This document shows positions 1 to 6,520 of a stretch of DNA of 10,092 nt, piece by piece. This DNA comes from Oscillospiraceae bacterium (GTDB lineage Bacteria; Bacillota; Clostridia; Oscillospirales; Oscillospiraceae). A program made the position numbers and the translations under genes. Below the pieces are notes generated by a model, which worked only from the letters and a program-made list of their open reading frames with translations, did no database searches and was not told the DNA's origin. The stretch spans positions 1-10,092 of the forward strand of contig JAFPTE010000070.1 of the NCBI GenBank assembly GCA_017400415.1, written 5' to 3'. Each line of letters begins with the position of its first letter. The stretch's first letter is position 1.

Positions 1-603
1 ATCGAAATGCACTTCCTGCCGGATATCTACGTGCCCTGCGAGGTCTGCAAGGGCTGCCGCTACAACCGGGAGACCCTGGAGGTCCGCTACAAGGGCAAGA
101 ACATCTATGAGGTGCTGGAGATGACCGTGGACGAGGCGGTGGACTTCTTCGAGAATCTGCCCAAAATCTACGGGAAAATCAAAACCCTTCAGGAGGTGGG
201 CCTGGGCTACATCAAGCTGGGCCAGTCCTCCACCACCCTCTCCGGCGGCGAGGCCCAGAGGGTGAAGCTGGCCACGGAGCTCCTGCGCCCTGCCACGGGA
301 CGCACCTTCTACGTGCTGGACGAGCCTACCACGGGCCTCCACACGGACGACGTAAGCCGCCTTATGGACGTGCTGGGCAGGCTCACGGACGCCGGCAACA
401 CGGTGGTCATTATCGAGCACAACCTGGACGTTATCAAGTGCTGCGACCACATAATCGACCTGGGGCCCGACGGAGGCGACGGGGGCGGTCAGGTGGTCTT
501 CACCGGCACCCCGGAGGAGTGCGCCGCCTGCCCGGACAGCAAGACCGGGCTGGTGCTGAAGGAGTACTTCGAGAAGCACCCAAAGCAGTTTTATTCTGAA
601 TAA
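1..603 (+). CDS. uvrA: UvrA, excinuclease ABC subunit A, C-terminal part (5' end outside window)
   Basis: UvrA is the damage-recognition ATPase of nucleotide excision repair; it forms a dimer that scans DNA and loads UvrB. The reading frame is open from the first base and gives the last 200 residues of a protein normally about 940 long. Visible are the second half of the C-terminal zinc module (CEVC, fragment residues 13-16, followed by KGCRYNRETLEV), the ABC signature LSGGEAQR (80-87), Walker B with D-loop (VLDEPTTGLH, 105-114) and the H-loop histidine (IIEHN, His140). These match the second ABC domain of bacterial UvrA closely. The tail after DLGPDGGDGGG is of ordinary length. No U-tract terminator follows the TAA; instead a hairpin-rich block begins two bases later. 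I see no anomaly within the fragment. Confidence 0.97.
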   Translation: MEMHFLPDIYVPCEVCKGCRYNRETLEVRYKGKNIYEVLEMTVDEAVDFFENLPKIYGKIKTLQEVGLGYIKLGQSSTTLSGGEAQRVKLATELLRPATGRTFYVLDEPTTGLHTDDVSRLMDVLGRLTDAGNTVVIIEHNLDVIKCCDHIIDLGPDGGDGGGQVVFTGTPEECAACPDSKTGLVLKEYFEKHPKQFYSE

Positions 604-604
604 C

Positions 605-637
605 TCTTCTCACCCCGGCGGCATAGGATGCCCCGGG
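605..637. repeat. 33-bp direct repeat, copy 1 (partly palindromic)
   Basis: Identical over 33 bases to 837-869, 232 bp downstream. It begins two bases after the uvrA stop codon. The core can fold: CCCGG pairs with CCGGG, and GGCAT with ATGCC around an AGG loop, with one bulged C. The outer arm is broken here (ccgggacg), whereas copy 2 is complete (ccggggtg). Removing 605-836 would leave uvrA directly followed by an intact copy and then the next gene, so the block looks like an insertion or duplication into an ancestral short uvrA-downstream gap (inference). Confidence 0.85.
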
Positions 638-836
638 ACGGGGCTGTTGACGCTGTCAACAGCCTTCAAAAGAAAGTCCAAAGGACCGGCTTTCTTTTGA
701 GACATGCGCTCCATCGCAGCCGGCAAGGGACCGCCGGCTTTGGTCGGCGCATGGGCCGGCGCACGCCGGCCATGATGGTGCTTTCGCAATGGCAAAGCTA
801 TTGCGAAAACAAATCTGAATCGTGCTTTATCTGCAA
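638..836. other. Block of back-to-back hairpins between the 33-bp repeats; no credible protein gene
   Basis: Five inverted repeats occupy most of this stretch. H1: 642-651 pairs with 655-664 (10 bp perfect, GCT loop). H2: 666-676 with 690-700 (11 bp perfect) enclosing a small TCC-AAA-GGA hairpin. H3: 718-724 with 733-739 (7 bp). H4: 755-761 with 764-770 plus CATG/CATG outside, with one bulged G. H5: 782-793 with 797-808 (12 bp with one G-T pair, AAA loop). H2 and H3 share a diverged internal motif (AAGGACCGGCTTT versus AAGGGACCGCCGGCTTT). None is followed by a clear U-tract, so they are not typical terminators. Short ORFs on both strands here lack ribosome binding sites and are dictated by the hairpins. 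It could be an intergenic repeat element, a structured RNA or a non-autonomous mobile element; sequence alone does not decide. Confidence 0.7.
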
Positions 837-869
837 TCTTCTCACCCCGGCGGCATAGGATGCCCCGGG
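837..869. repeat. 33-bp direct repeat, copy 2
   Basis: Exact match to 605-637. In this copy the palindrome is intact and extends to 872: CACCCCGG (843-850) pairs with CCGGGGTG (865-872), and GGCAT (852-856) with ATGCC (860-864), with C851 bulged and AGG as loop. Confidence 0.85.
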
Positions 870-878
870 GTGATTATT
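843..878 (+). promoter_or_regulatory. Hairpin covering the ribosome binding site of the gene at 879
   Basis: The 13-bp stem with one bulge (843-872) has CCGGGGTG as its right arm. The best Shine-Dalgarno match for the ATG at 879 is GGGGTGAT (867-874), which fits the anti-SD partner of GAGGTGAT with one mismatch. The SD is therefore mostly inside the stem. It may restrain translation of the downstream gene, act as a weak terminator (the tail is only ATTATTAT), or protect the uvrA mRNA end. Folding is clear; function is inferred. Confidence 0.5.
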
Positions 879-1286
879 ATGACTGATGCAGAGAGAAACA
901 GGATATGGGCCCGGGTCACGGGTCAGGGGCCGGACCGGGGACTGGACGACCTTATACGGAGCCAGAGCGCCCAGAACGCCCTTTACCGCCGGGCCTACCG
1001 CAGCGCCCGGGGCTATGCCCGAAGGACCCTGGGAAGCTGCCTGCAGAGCGGGCGGCGGTCCCTTGAAATGCTGCAGCGGGAGCGCTGGCTCCGGACCGGG
1101 GACAGCATGCTTCTGCCCCCGCCGCCCCCGGAGCGCCGGCCGCCCTCCCTGCGGGAGCTCATAGCCGGGCAGGAGGGGCTTCTGGACGGCTTTGAGAGCC
1201 GGGGAAACCGTCCCCCCTGGCCCGGGCTCCGGGAAGCTGCCCGCCGCTGCCTCCGGTCCCTGCGGACAATTGCGGAGAGCAGATAG
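879..1286 (+). CDS. Small Arg-rich hypothetical protein, possibly a decayed ferritin-like domain
   Basis: This 135-residue protein is not firmly recognised. ATG 879 is chosen over an upstream in-frame ATG at 822 because GGGGTGAT lies four bases before it and the upstream codons lie in the 33-bp repeat. Residues 1-70 look helical (LDDLIRSQSAQNALYRRAYRSA, about 22-43; a second helix about 47-70), followed by a Pro run (80-84) and another helical stretch (about 90-133). The pattern of a start near IWARVTG, LxxLI and xLY resembles small ferritin-like proteins of gut Clostridia, but the Glu and ExxH metal ligands of such proteins are absent: there is no histidine at all. The charge is strongly positive (more than 20 Arg). 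Codon use is as GC-rich as in the neighbours. It could equally be a lineage-specific nucleic-acid-binding or orphan protein. There is no signal peptide or membrane segment. Confidence 0.6.
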   Translation: MTDAERNRIWARVTGQGPDRGLDDLIRSQSAQNALYRRAYRSARGYARRTLGSCLQSGRRSLEMLQRERWLRTGDSMLLPPPPPERRPPSLRELIAGQEGLLDGFESRGNRPPWPGLREAARRCLRSLRTIAESR

Positions 1287-1304
1287 GGCACGTCCCTCTT
1301 TTTT
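1285..1304 (+). terminator. Weak intrinsic terminator overlapping the stop codon
   Basis: AGGG (1285-1288) pairs with CCCT (1294-1297) around CACGT, followed by CTTTTTT. The stem is only four base pairs and includes the last bases of the TAG stop, but the T-run and its place before a new promoter support some termination. Confidence 0.4.
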
Positions 1305-1336
1305 CTCTTTCCCGGGGGTATCGCGTGAAAATACTG

Positions 1337-1365
1337 TTGATTATTGGAGAGAAAAATGATAGAAT
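1337..1365 (+). promoter_or_regulatory. Sigma-A-type promoter of the polysaccharide operon
   Basis: TTGATT (1337-1342), a 17-bp spacer, then TAGAAT (1360-1365) with an extended -10 TG at 1357-1358. The predicted start near 1372 gives a leader of about 50 nt. That leader can form a small hairpin, AAGGA (1389-1393) with TCCTT (1398-1402), and carries the SD ACGAGG (1412-1417) six bases before ATG 1424. A TATAAT at 1406-1411 has no -35 and lies too close to the start codon to serve as the main -10. Confidence 0.7.
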
Positions 1366-1423
1366 ATCTAAATGGAAATTAATGTGCCAAGGATAGTTCC
1401 TTCACTATAATACGAGGTTTTTT

Positions 1424-3781
1424 ATGACTAAGGAAATCACCGAGGGCAAGCCCCTCCGCCTTACCGTGGGCTTTCAGGCCTTCCCCGGAACGCCCTACAT
1501 TCTGGGGATAATACTCTTTTTCTTCAGCACCCTTCTGTCTCTGGCCACGGCCAAGCCGGTCTGCCTTGTGGTATCGGGCCTGGCGCTGGCGGTGCTGGGG
1601 GTACGGTTCAGGACCCTGCGGGCAAGGCTCAGCCTGCCTGTGGTCGCTCTTCTGGCGGTGGTGCTTATGGACGGCATCTCCATAACCTACGCCCTCTCCG
1701 GCAAATTTGCCCTGTTTGAGTTCATGAAGGTCCTGTCCTCCGTGCTCATGGCCCTTATGCTCCTCTCCCTGGCGCCCAAGGGCAGAAAGGGCGGCCCCTT
1801 CGTCAGCCGCATCCTGCTGACCTACGCCGCCTTTCTCTCCTTTATCAGCATCGACTTTCTGGGCACCCGCTATATAAGCGGCGCCGTACAGGCCTTCCTG
1901 GGCCTCTTCACCACGGACTACATGTATGCCGAGGGCTTTGAGATCGGCATTCGCCTTACGGGCCTCTACGCCAACCCCAACATCTTCGGCGGCATCACCG
2001 GCATCGGCCTTATTCTGGGCCTGGGCCTCATCCTGAACACGGAGAGCCGGGGCCACCGCATCGCCGCCGAGGTGCTCACCGCCTTCACGGCCCTGGCCTT
2101 TATGCTGGCCTTCAGCATGGGCGCCTTCATCGCCATCTTCTTTGCCCTCATCGTCTACCTGGTCTTCGCCCGGAAGGAAAAGCGGGGCGCCGCCGTGGTG
2201 CTCCTGGCGGAGCTCGTCATCATCACGGCCCTGGCCGGCGGCGCAGTTTCCGTCACCAGCCTGGAGCTCTGGCAGGGCCCCCGGTTTGTGCCCCTGGCCG
2301 CCACCCTGGTCTCCGGCGCCGCCCTGTTCCTGGCCCATGAGCTGCTGGGCCGCCGTCTGGGGGACGCCCTGGCGGACAAGAGCCGCATTTCCGTTATCCT
2401 CATCGCCGCTCTGGCGGCGGCCGCCGCCGTGTTCCTCCTGGTGGCCGTGAACGTGACCGGGCCCATCAGCCTGGAGGCCGGCAGCTCCCTGCGCCGCTCC
2501 GCCTATCCGAAGCCCGGGGCCTACACCCTCACCGCCGACGCCGACGGCGCCGTCCGTGTGATGATCGTGAGCCAGACCCGGCAGGAGACCATGATGCACA
2601 CCCAGACCGCCCTGTACTCCGGCCCCCTTCAGGGCGCCGCCTTCACGGTGCCTGAGGGCAGCACGGTCATCTACCTGACCTTTGATACCTCCGAGGGCGC
2701 CGCCATCCGCTCCGTGACCTACGAGGGCCCCTCCAGCGGCAGCATACCCCTCAGATACCCCCTGCTGCCCTCCTTCATCGCCAACCGGCTCCAGGGCCTT
2801 TTCGCCAACGAAAACGCCATTCAGCGCTTCGTCTTCTTTGAGGACGGCATCGCCCTCTTCCGCCGCAGCCCCCTCATCGGCAGCGGCCTGGGGGCCTACG
2901 AAAACGGCATCATGAGCGTCCAGAGCTTCTACTACGAAACCAAGTACGCCCATAACCACTATATCCAGGCCATGGCGGAGACGGGCATTGTGGGCCTTCT
3001 CCTCTTTGTGGGCCTGCTGGTATCCGCCTATGTGTGCCTCATAAAGAAGCGCCTGGGTCCCGATGCGCCCCAGTCCGCCCCCATGCTGGCGGCAGTTGCC
3101 GCCGCCCTGGTGTTCATGACGGTCCACGCCGGGGTTGAGGTCGTGTTCTCCTTCTACTCCTACCTTCCCATGGCCTTCGGCGCCTTCATGGTCATCTCTC
3201 TGACCGCCGGGGACAGCGTGCCCCTGCCTCTGGGGAAGCTGGCCCGGAACATCCTTCTGGGGGTGCTGGCAGTGCTTCTCCTCATCTTTGACTTCCTGCT
3301 CATCCAGAACATCCGGGCCAAGGACCTGCTGGACAAGGAGCCGGACATCACCAACGTGGCCCGTGCCGCCGAGATGGACAAGTTCGAGTGGGCGGACTAT
3401 ATGCTCAGCTACGTTTACAGCGTCACGGGGCTGGACGTGCCGGAGGATATCCACAACCAGGCGGACCGGTACGCCGAAAGGCTTGAAAAGGTCACCTCCA
3501 ACACCATCCCCGTGTACCTGGCCCAGTATTACTTCTCCCTGGGCCGCAACGAGGATGCCTTCCGCATGATCAACAAGTACGTAGGCTACAAGGCCTCCGA
3601 CTCGGACGCCTGGGACAGCGCCTTCAACCTTATCCGGGTGTACTTTGACGGGTCTGTCGACTATCTGCTCTCTGCCAAGGACGTGGCGCTCCGGCTGCAG
3701 CAGTGGTCCCAGGAGAATATGGGCACCCTGAAGCTCTCCCCCGAGAACGAGTCCTTTGTTTACAGCCTTATCGGTGAGTGA
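1424..3781 (+). CDS. O-antigen ligase/polymerase-type polytopic membrane protein with extracellular insert and helical C-terminal domain
   Basis: A 785-residue Wzy/WaaL-like protein, expected to polymerise or transfer lipid-linked polysaccharide repeat units on the outer face of the membrane. About ten hydrophobic segments lie between residues 25 and 343. The loop RLTGLYANPNIFGG (177-190) fits the conserved R..G....PN segment of the family. Residues about 346-445 form a hydrophilic, beta-rich insert (PGAYTLTADADGAVRVMIVS). The family's C-terminal signature follows (FRRSPLIGSGLGAYE, 479-493; HNHYIQAMAETGIVGLLLF, 510-528) and then four more membrane segments to about 628. Residues 630-785 are soluble and helical with a TPR-like look (YYFSLGRNEDAFRMINKYV). 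At 785 residues it is longer than plain family members (about 400-500), owing to the insert and the tail. It is first gene of an operon; the next ATG is three bases after its stop. Ligase versus polymerase cannot be decided from sequence. Confidence 0.88.
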   Translation: MTKEITEGKPLRLTVGFQAFPGTPYILGIILFFFSTLLSLATAKPVCLVVSGLALAVLGVRFRTLRARLSLPVVALLAVVLMDGISITYALSGKFALFEFMKVLSSVLMALMLLSLAPKGRKGGPFVSRILLTYAAFLSFISIDFLGTRYISGAVQAFLGLFTTDYMYAEGFEIGIRLTGLYANPNIFGGITGIGLILGLGLILNTESRGHRIAAEVLTAFTALAFMLAFSMGAFIAIFFALIVYLVFARKEKRGAAVVLLAELVIITALAGGAVSVTSLELWQGPRFVPLAATLVSGAALFLAHELLGRRLGDALADKSRISVILIAALAAAAAVFLLVAVNVTGPISLEAGSSLRRSAYPKPGAYTLTADADGAVRVMIVSQTRQETMMHTQTALYSGPLQGAAFTVPEGSTVIYLTFDTSEGAAIRSVTYEGPSSGSIPLRYPLLPSFIANRLQGLFANENAIQRFVFFEDGIALFRRSPLIGSGLGAYENGIMSVQSFYYETKYAHNHYIQAMAETGIVGLLLFVGLLVSAYVCLIKKRLGPDAPQSAPMLAAVAAALVFMTVHAGVEVVFSFYSYLPMAFGAFMVISLTAGDSVPLPLGKLARNILLGVLAVLLLIFDFLLIQNIRAKDLLDKEPDITNVARAAEMDKFEWADYMLSYVYSVTGLDVPEDIHNQADRYAERLEKVTSNTIPVYLAQYYFSLGRNEDAFRMINKYVGYKASDSDAWDSAFNLIRVYFDGSVDYLLSAKDVALRLQQWSQENMGTLKLSPENESFVYSLIGE

Positions 3782-3784
3782 GTT

Positions 3785-5176
3785 ATGATTAAAGAAAACC
3801 AGCGGCTTCTCAATATACTGAACGTCATTTCTGACGGGCTGTGCATATTCCCCATGTTGCCCCTGGCGTTCTTTATCCGGTTTCACCTTATGCAGGGCGG
3901 AATCGTCACGGTGCCCTTCTCGGAATACCTGTGGCTGGGCGCCGCCTATACCCTGCTGAGCCTTTTTACCTACGCCGCCTTCCGGCTCTATGACTCCTTC
4001 CGCAACACCAGCCTCCAGGAGGAGCTGGTGCGGCTGGTGGAGGCAAGCCTCATCGACTTTGCCATACTGCTGACGGTCCTGTTCATCGACCACGGCGTCC
4101 ACTTCTCCCGCATTGCCTTCGGCATCTTCCTGGCCCTGAGCCTGACGGCTCTCGGCGTGAAGCGCATCATTCTGCGGACGGTGCTCCGGCATTTCCGGGA
4201 AAAGGGCTACAACCAGAAGCACATTCTGATCATCGGCAGCGGCCAGCAGGCCCGGCGGTACCTGGAGGAGATCCGGCGGGACCGGCAGCTGGGCTACCGG
4301 GCCGTGGGCTATATCTCCGGCCGCAGCATGGAGGGCGAGGAGGAGCTTGCCCGCCTGGGGGGCTTTGACGCCCTGGAGGCGGTGCTGGAGAGCGAGAAGC
4401 CCGACGAGGTCATCTCCGCCGTGGATGCGGACGAGCTTGACCACACCCGGGATATTATCGAGGCCTGCGAAAAAAGCGGCGTGAAGCTCTCCATAATCCC
4501 CATCTACGCCGAATTCATGCCCTCCAATCCCCGGTTTGACTTCCTGAACGGCATTCCCCTTATGAATATCCGCTATATCCCCCTGGACAACTGGGCCAAC
4601 GCCTTCGTTAAGCGGGCCGGGGATATAATCGGCTCCCTGCTCCTTATAATCCTCACAAGCCCCATCATGCTTATCTGCGCCGTCGGCGTCCGGCTCTCCA
4701 GCCCGGGGCCCGTCATATTCCGGCAGGAGCGCATCGGCCTGGGGAAAAAGCCCTTCATGATGTACAAGTTCCGGTCCATGTGCGTCAACCAGAACCAGGA
4801 AAACGGCTGGACCACGGATTCCGACAGCCGGAAGACCCCCTTCGGTGCCTTTATGCGGAAGCTCTCCCTGGACGAGCTGCCCCAGTTCTTCAACGTGCTC
4901 CGGGGGGACATGAGCCTGGTGGGCCCCCGGCCGGAGGTGCCCTTCTTCGTGGAGCAGTTCAAGCAGGAGGTGCCCCTTTACATGGTCAAGCACCAGGTCC
5001 GGCCCGGCATAACCGGCTGGGCCCAGGTCCACGGTCTCCGGGGCGATACCTCCATCCGGGAACGGGTGGAGTACGACATCTACTATATCGAGCACTGGAG
5101 CCCCCTGCTGGACCTGCACATCCTGCTGGAAACTGTTTTCTGCGGCAAATTCTTAAACAGCGAAAAATTAAAATAG
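3785..5176 (+). CDS. Undecaprenyl-phosphate sugar phosphotransferase (polyprenyl glycosylphosphotransferase)
   Basis: A 463-residue bacterial sugar transferase of the WcaJ/CpsE type. It moves a sugar-1-phosphate from a nucleotide sugar to undecaprenyl phosphate, the first membrane step of capsule or exopolysaccharide assembly. N-terminal membrane helices lie at about 13-33, 46-66, 88-104 and 109-130. A Rossmann-like CoA_binding_3 domain follows (HILIIGSGQQARRYL, 146-160). The C-terminal catalytic domain begins at KRAGDIIGS (276-284), has a hydrophobic hairpin (285-302), then SSPGPVIFRQERIG (305-318), YKFRSM (327-332), LDELPQFFNVLRGDMSLVGPRP (362-383, with the conserved DE pair at 363-364), RPGITGWAQV (406-415) and YDIYYIEHWS (430-439). 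All hallmark residues are present and the length is normal. Only a weak SD precedes the ATG, three bases after the preceding stop, which suggests translational coupling. The sugar is not predictable; glucose-1-P or galactose-1-P is common in the family. Confidence 0.93.
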   Translation: MIKENQRLLNILNVISDGLCIFPMLPLAFFIRFHLMQGGIVTVPFSEYLWLGAAYTLLSLFTYAAFRLYDSFRNTSLQEELVRLVEASLIDFAILLTVLFIDHGVHFSRIAFGIFLALSLTALGVKRIILRTVLRHFREKGYNQKHILIIGSGQQARRYLEEIRRDRQLGYRAVGYISGRSMEGEEELARLGGFDALEAVLESEKPDEVISAVDADELDHTRDIIEACEKSGVKLSIIPIYAEFMPSNPRFDFLNGIPLMNIRYIPLDNWANAFVKRAGDIIGSLLLIILTSPIMLICAVGVRLSSPGPVIFRQERIGLGKKPFMMYKFRSMCVNQNQENGWTTDSDSRKTPFGAFMRKLSLDELPQFFNVLRGDMSLVGPRPEVPFFVEQFKQEVPLYMVKHQVRPGITGWAQVHGLRGDTSIRERVEYDIYYIEHWSPLLDLHILLETVFCGKFLNSEKLK

Positions 5177-5188
5177 CGAGGTGGTCCC

Positions 5189-6274
5189 ATGCCCTCCCTA
5201 CTGATGACCGCTTCAACCTACTCTCACATCAAAAGCTTTCATCTGCCCTACCTCCGGCGCTTTGCGGACCTGGGCTTCCGGGTCACCGTGGGCTGCGCCG
5301 GGGAGGGTCCCCTGCCCGACGGCGTCGAGCTGCTGCCACTGCCCTTTGAAAAGCGCATCACCAGCCTGGGCAATCTCCGGGCCCGGGATATTATTGCCCG
5401 GGAGCTGGAGATGAAAAAGCACGACCTGGTCATTTCCCACACCTCCCTGGCCTCCTTTTTCACGAGGCTGGCCCTGCCGAAGAAAAAGCACCCCCCCTGC
5501 GTGAATGTGGTCCACGGGTACCTTTTCGACGACGAATCCTCCCTGCCCCGGCGGCTGGCCCTCACCAAGGCCGAGGAGCTGGTTGCGGGCAGGACCGACC
5601 TGACCCTCACCATGAACCGCTGGGACTATGACTTTGCCCGGAAGAAGAATCTGAGCCGCCGGGTAAACAAAATCCACGGCATGGGGGTGGATTTCACCCG
5701 GTTTGACGCCCCCTGGGAGGACCTGCGGGGCCGGTTCTGCAGCCGGGAGGACCAGTTCGTTTTCGTCTGTCCGGCGGAGCTCTCCGGCCGGAAGAGCCAG
5801 GAGGTGCTTATCCGTGCCCTGGCCAGAGTGCCGGAGCGGGCCGTTCTGGTGCTGGCCGGCGGCGGCGCCCGGCAGCGGGAGCTGGAGGACCTGGCTGCGT
5901 CCATGGGCCTTTCGGACCGGGTATTCTTCCCGGGCTTCGTGGAGGATATGAACTCCCTGCTCCGGTCCTGCGACGCCCTGGCGGCGGCCAGCCGCATTGA
6001 GGGCCTGCCCTTCGGGGTCATGGAGGCCATGTACTGCTCCCTGCCCGTAATAGCCTCGGACGTGAAGGGCCACCGGGACCTGATTGACGACCGGCGCACC
6101 GGCCTTCTCTATCCCTACGGGGACGTGCGTTCCTGTGCCGACGCCATGGCGGAGCTCATGCGCTCCCCCCGGCTCCGCACCGAGCTGGGCTCCGCAGCCC
6201 GCCGCACGGTCCGGCGGTACGGCCTGGACATGGTCTTTGAAAACGTCATGACGAAATACCTCTCCGCAATGTAA
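5189..6274 (+). CDS. Family 4 glycosyltransferase
   Basis: A 361-residue GT-B fold glycosyltransferase expected to add a sugar to the lipid-linked acceptor made by the preceding phosphotransferase, on the cytoplasmic side. The N-terminal domain (1-170) is Glycosyltransferase-4-like, with a basic patch and VVHGYLFDD (107-115). The C-terminal GT1-type domain starts at VFVCPAELSGRKSQEVLIRA (191-210; the K is the usual donor-phosphate contact), continues with LVLAGGGARQRELE (220-233) and VFFPGFVEDM (245-254), and contains the EX7E motif at Glu271-Glu279 (EGLPFGVME). GAGGTGG (5178-5184) precedes the ATG by four bases, and the gap to the upstream stop is 12 bp, so it is the third gene of the operon. 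There is no signal peptide or membrane segment. Donor and linkage cannot be inferred. A strong terminator follows, so the operon ends here. Confidence 0.92.
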   Translation: MPSLLMTASTYSHIKSFHLPYLRRFADLGFRVTVGCAGEGPLPDGVELLPLPFEKRITSLGNLRARDIIARELEMKKHDLVISHTSLASFFTRLALPKKKHPPCVNVVHGYLFDDESSLPRRLALTKAEELVAGRTDLTLTMNRWDYDFARKKNLSRRVNKIHGMGVDFTRFDAPWEDLRGRFCSREDQFVFVCPAELSGRKSQEVLIRALARVPERAVLVLAGGGARQRELEDLAASMGLSDRVFFPGFVEDMNSLLRSCDALAAASRIEGLPFGVMEAMYCSLPVIASDVKGHRDLIDDRRTGLLYPYGDVRSCADAMAELMRSPRLRTELGSAARRTVRRYGLDMVFENVMTKYLSAM

Positions 6275-6289
6275 GCGAAAAACAGCTTG

Positions 6290-6317
6290 CCCCCGTCTTG
6301 CGACGGGGGGCTTTTTT
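6290..6317. terminator. Strong intrinsic terminator, probably working in both directions
   Basis: CCCCCGTC (6290-6297) pairs with GACGGGGG (6302-6309) around a TTGC loop, then GC and six T on the + strand: a classic terminator for the polysaccharide operon. Read leftwards, the same hairpin is followed by AAGCTGTTTTT, a poorer but usable tail for the minus-strand unit ending at 6316. Confidence 0.9.
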
Positions 6318-6435
6318 ATGTTTTTTGCTGTTTTTGCTTGGCCTGCTGTTTCTTGCCGCGCTTGATGAGAAGGAAGGCCCCGAGGGCGATGCCGGCAGCC
6401 GCCGGCACGTCCGGAACGATGAACAGGGTCTTCCA
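6316..6435 (-). other. Possible small membrane protein or gene remnant, 39 open codons, no standard start
   Basis: Read leftwards, a frame open from a TAG (6438-6436) to TAA (6318-6316) encodes WKTLFIVPDVPAAAGIALGA followed by FLLIKRGKKQQAKQKQQKT. It reads as a hydrophobic membrane segment and then a strongly basic, Gln-rich tail, typical of a C-terminal membrane anchor or a tiny single-pass protein. It ends immediately before the shared terminator and starts just downstream of a good minus-strand promoter, so it is probably transcribed. No ATG is available. GTG (6437-6435) would give an MKTLFIVPD start if one G were removed, suggesting a one-base disruption or a remnant; CTG at 6426 and GTG at 6408 are alternatives with poor ribosome sites. 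It may instead be part of a non-coding RNA. The two-strand sequence is certain; coding status is not. Confidence 0.4.
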
Positions 6436-6446
6436 CTATAATTATC

Positions 6447-6475
6447 ACTATATTGTTTATTTTTCAAAAGTGCAA
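6447..6475 (-). promoter_or_regulatory. Minus-strand sigma-A-type promoter, divergent from the AraC gene
   Basis: On the minus strand, TTGCAC (6475-6470), a 17-bp spacer, and TATAGT (6452-6447). The expected start near 6440 and the hairpin at 6290-6309 would give an RNA of roughly 150-160 nt. Its -35 box is nine bases from the -35 of the rightward promoter. Confidence 0.55.
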
Positions 6476-6484
6476 AAAAAACGC

Positions 6485-6516
6485 TTGAAATTTATCCATT
6501 TGTTGTGTATTATAAT
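6485..6516 (+). promoter_or_regulatory. Promoter of the AraC-family regulator
   Basis: TTGAAA (6485-6490), a 17-bp spacer, TATTAT (6508-6513); a perfect TATAAT at 6511-6516 overlaps it with a 20-bp spacer. The expected start near 6520 places the hairpins at 6521-6556 at the very 5' end of the mRNA. Confidence 0.65.
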
Positions 6517-6520
6517 AGAC

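Noticed and set aside
801..831. Promoter for the gene at 879 (TTGCGA with TTTATC)
   Set aside because: The -10 is poor and the spacer is 19 bp; the -35 lies in the stem of hairpin H5.
610..858. Short open frames on both strands within the hairpin block (61 and 76 codons)
   Set aside because: No ribosome binding sites; the coding sequence is dictated by inverted repeats. Similar annotated peptides in databases would most likely be artefacts of the repeat.
605..869. CRISPR-like array
   Set aside because: Only two repeat copies, 199 bp apart, with hairpins rather than spacers between them; no cas genes.
822..878. Upstream in-frame ATG extending the gene at 879 by 19 residues
   Set aside because: The extension lies inside the 33-bp repeat and has no SD, while ATG 879 has GGGGTGAT in position.
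1379..5119. A 1246-codon open frame on the minus strand opposite the polysaccharide genes
   Set aside because: It is a by-product of GC-rich codon use in the opposite genes. Its translation is rich in His, Gly, Gln and Asp without any domain, and the + strand holds two clear protein families.
6435..6440. Second TATAGT on the minus strand as alternative -10
   Set aside because: No -35-like sequence at a suitable distance; the copy at 6447-6452 has TTGCAC at exactly 17 bp.
5213..6448. 411-codon minus-strand open frame opposite the GT4 gene
   Set aside because: Shadow of the GC-rich GT4 gene; no domain, and its GTG/ATG start lies upstream in AT-rich promoter DNA without an SD. The different frame at 6316-6435 is the one with a membrane-like segment.
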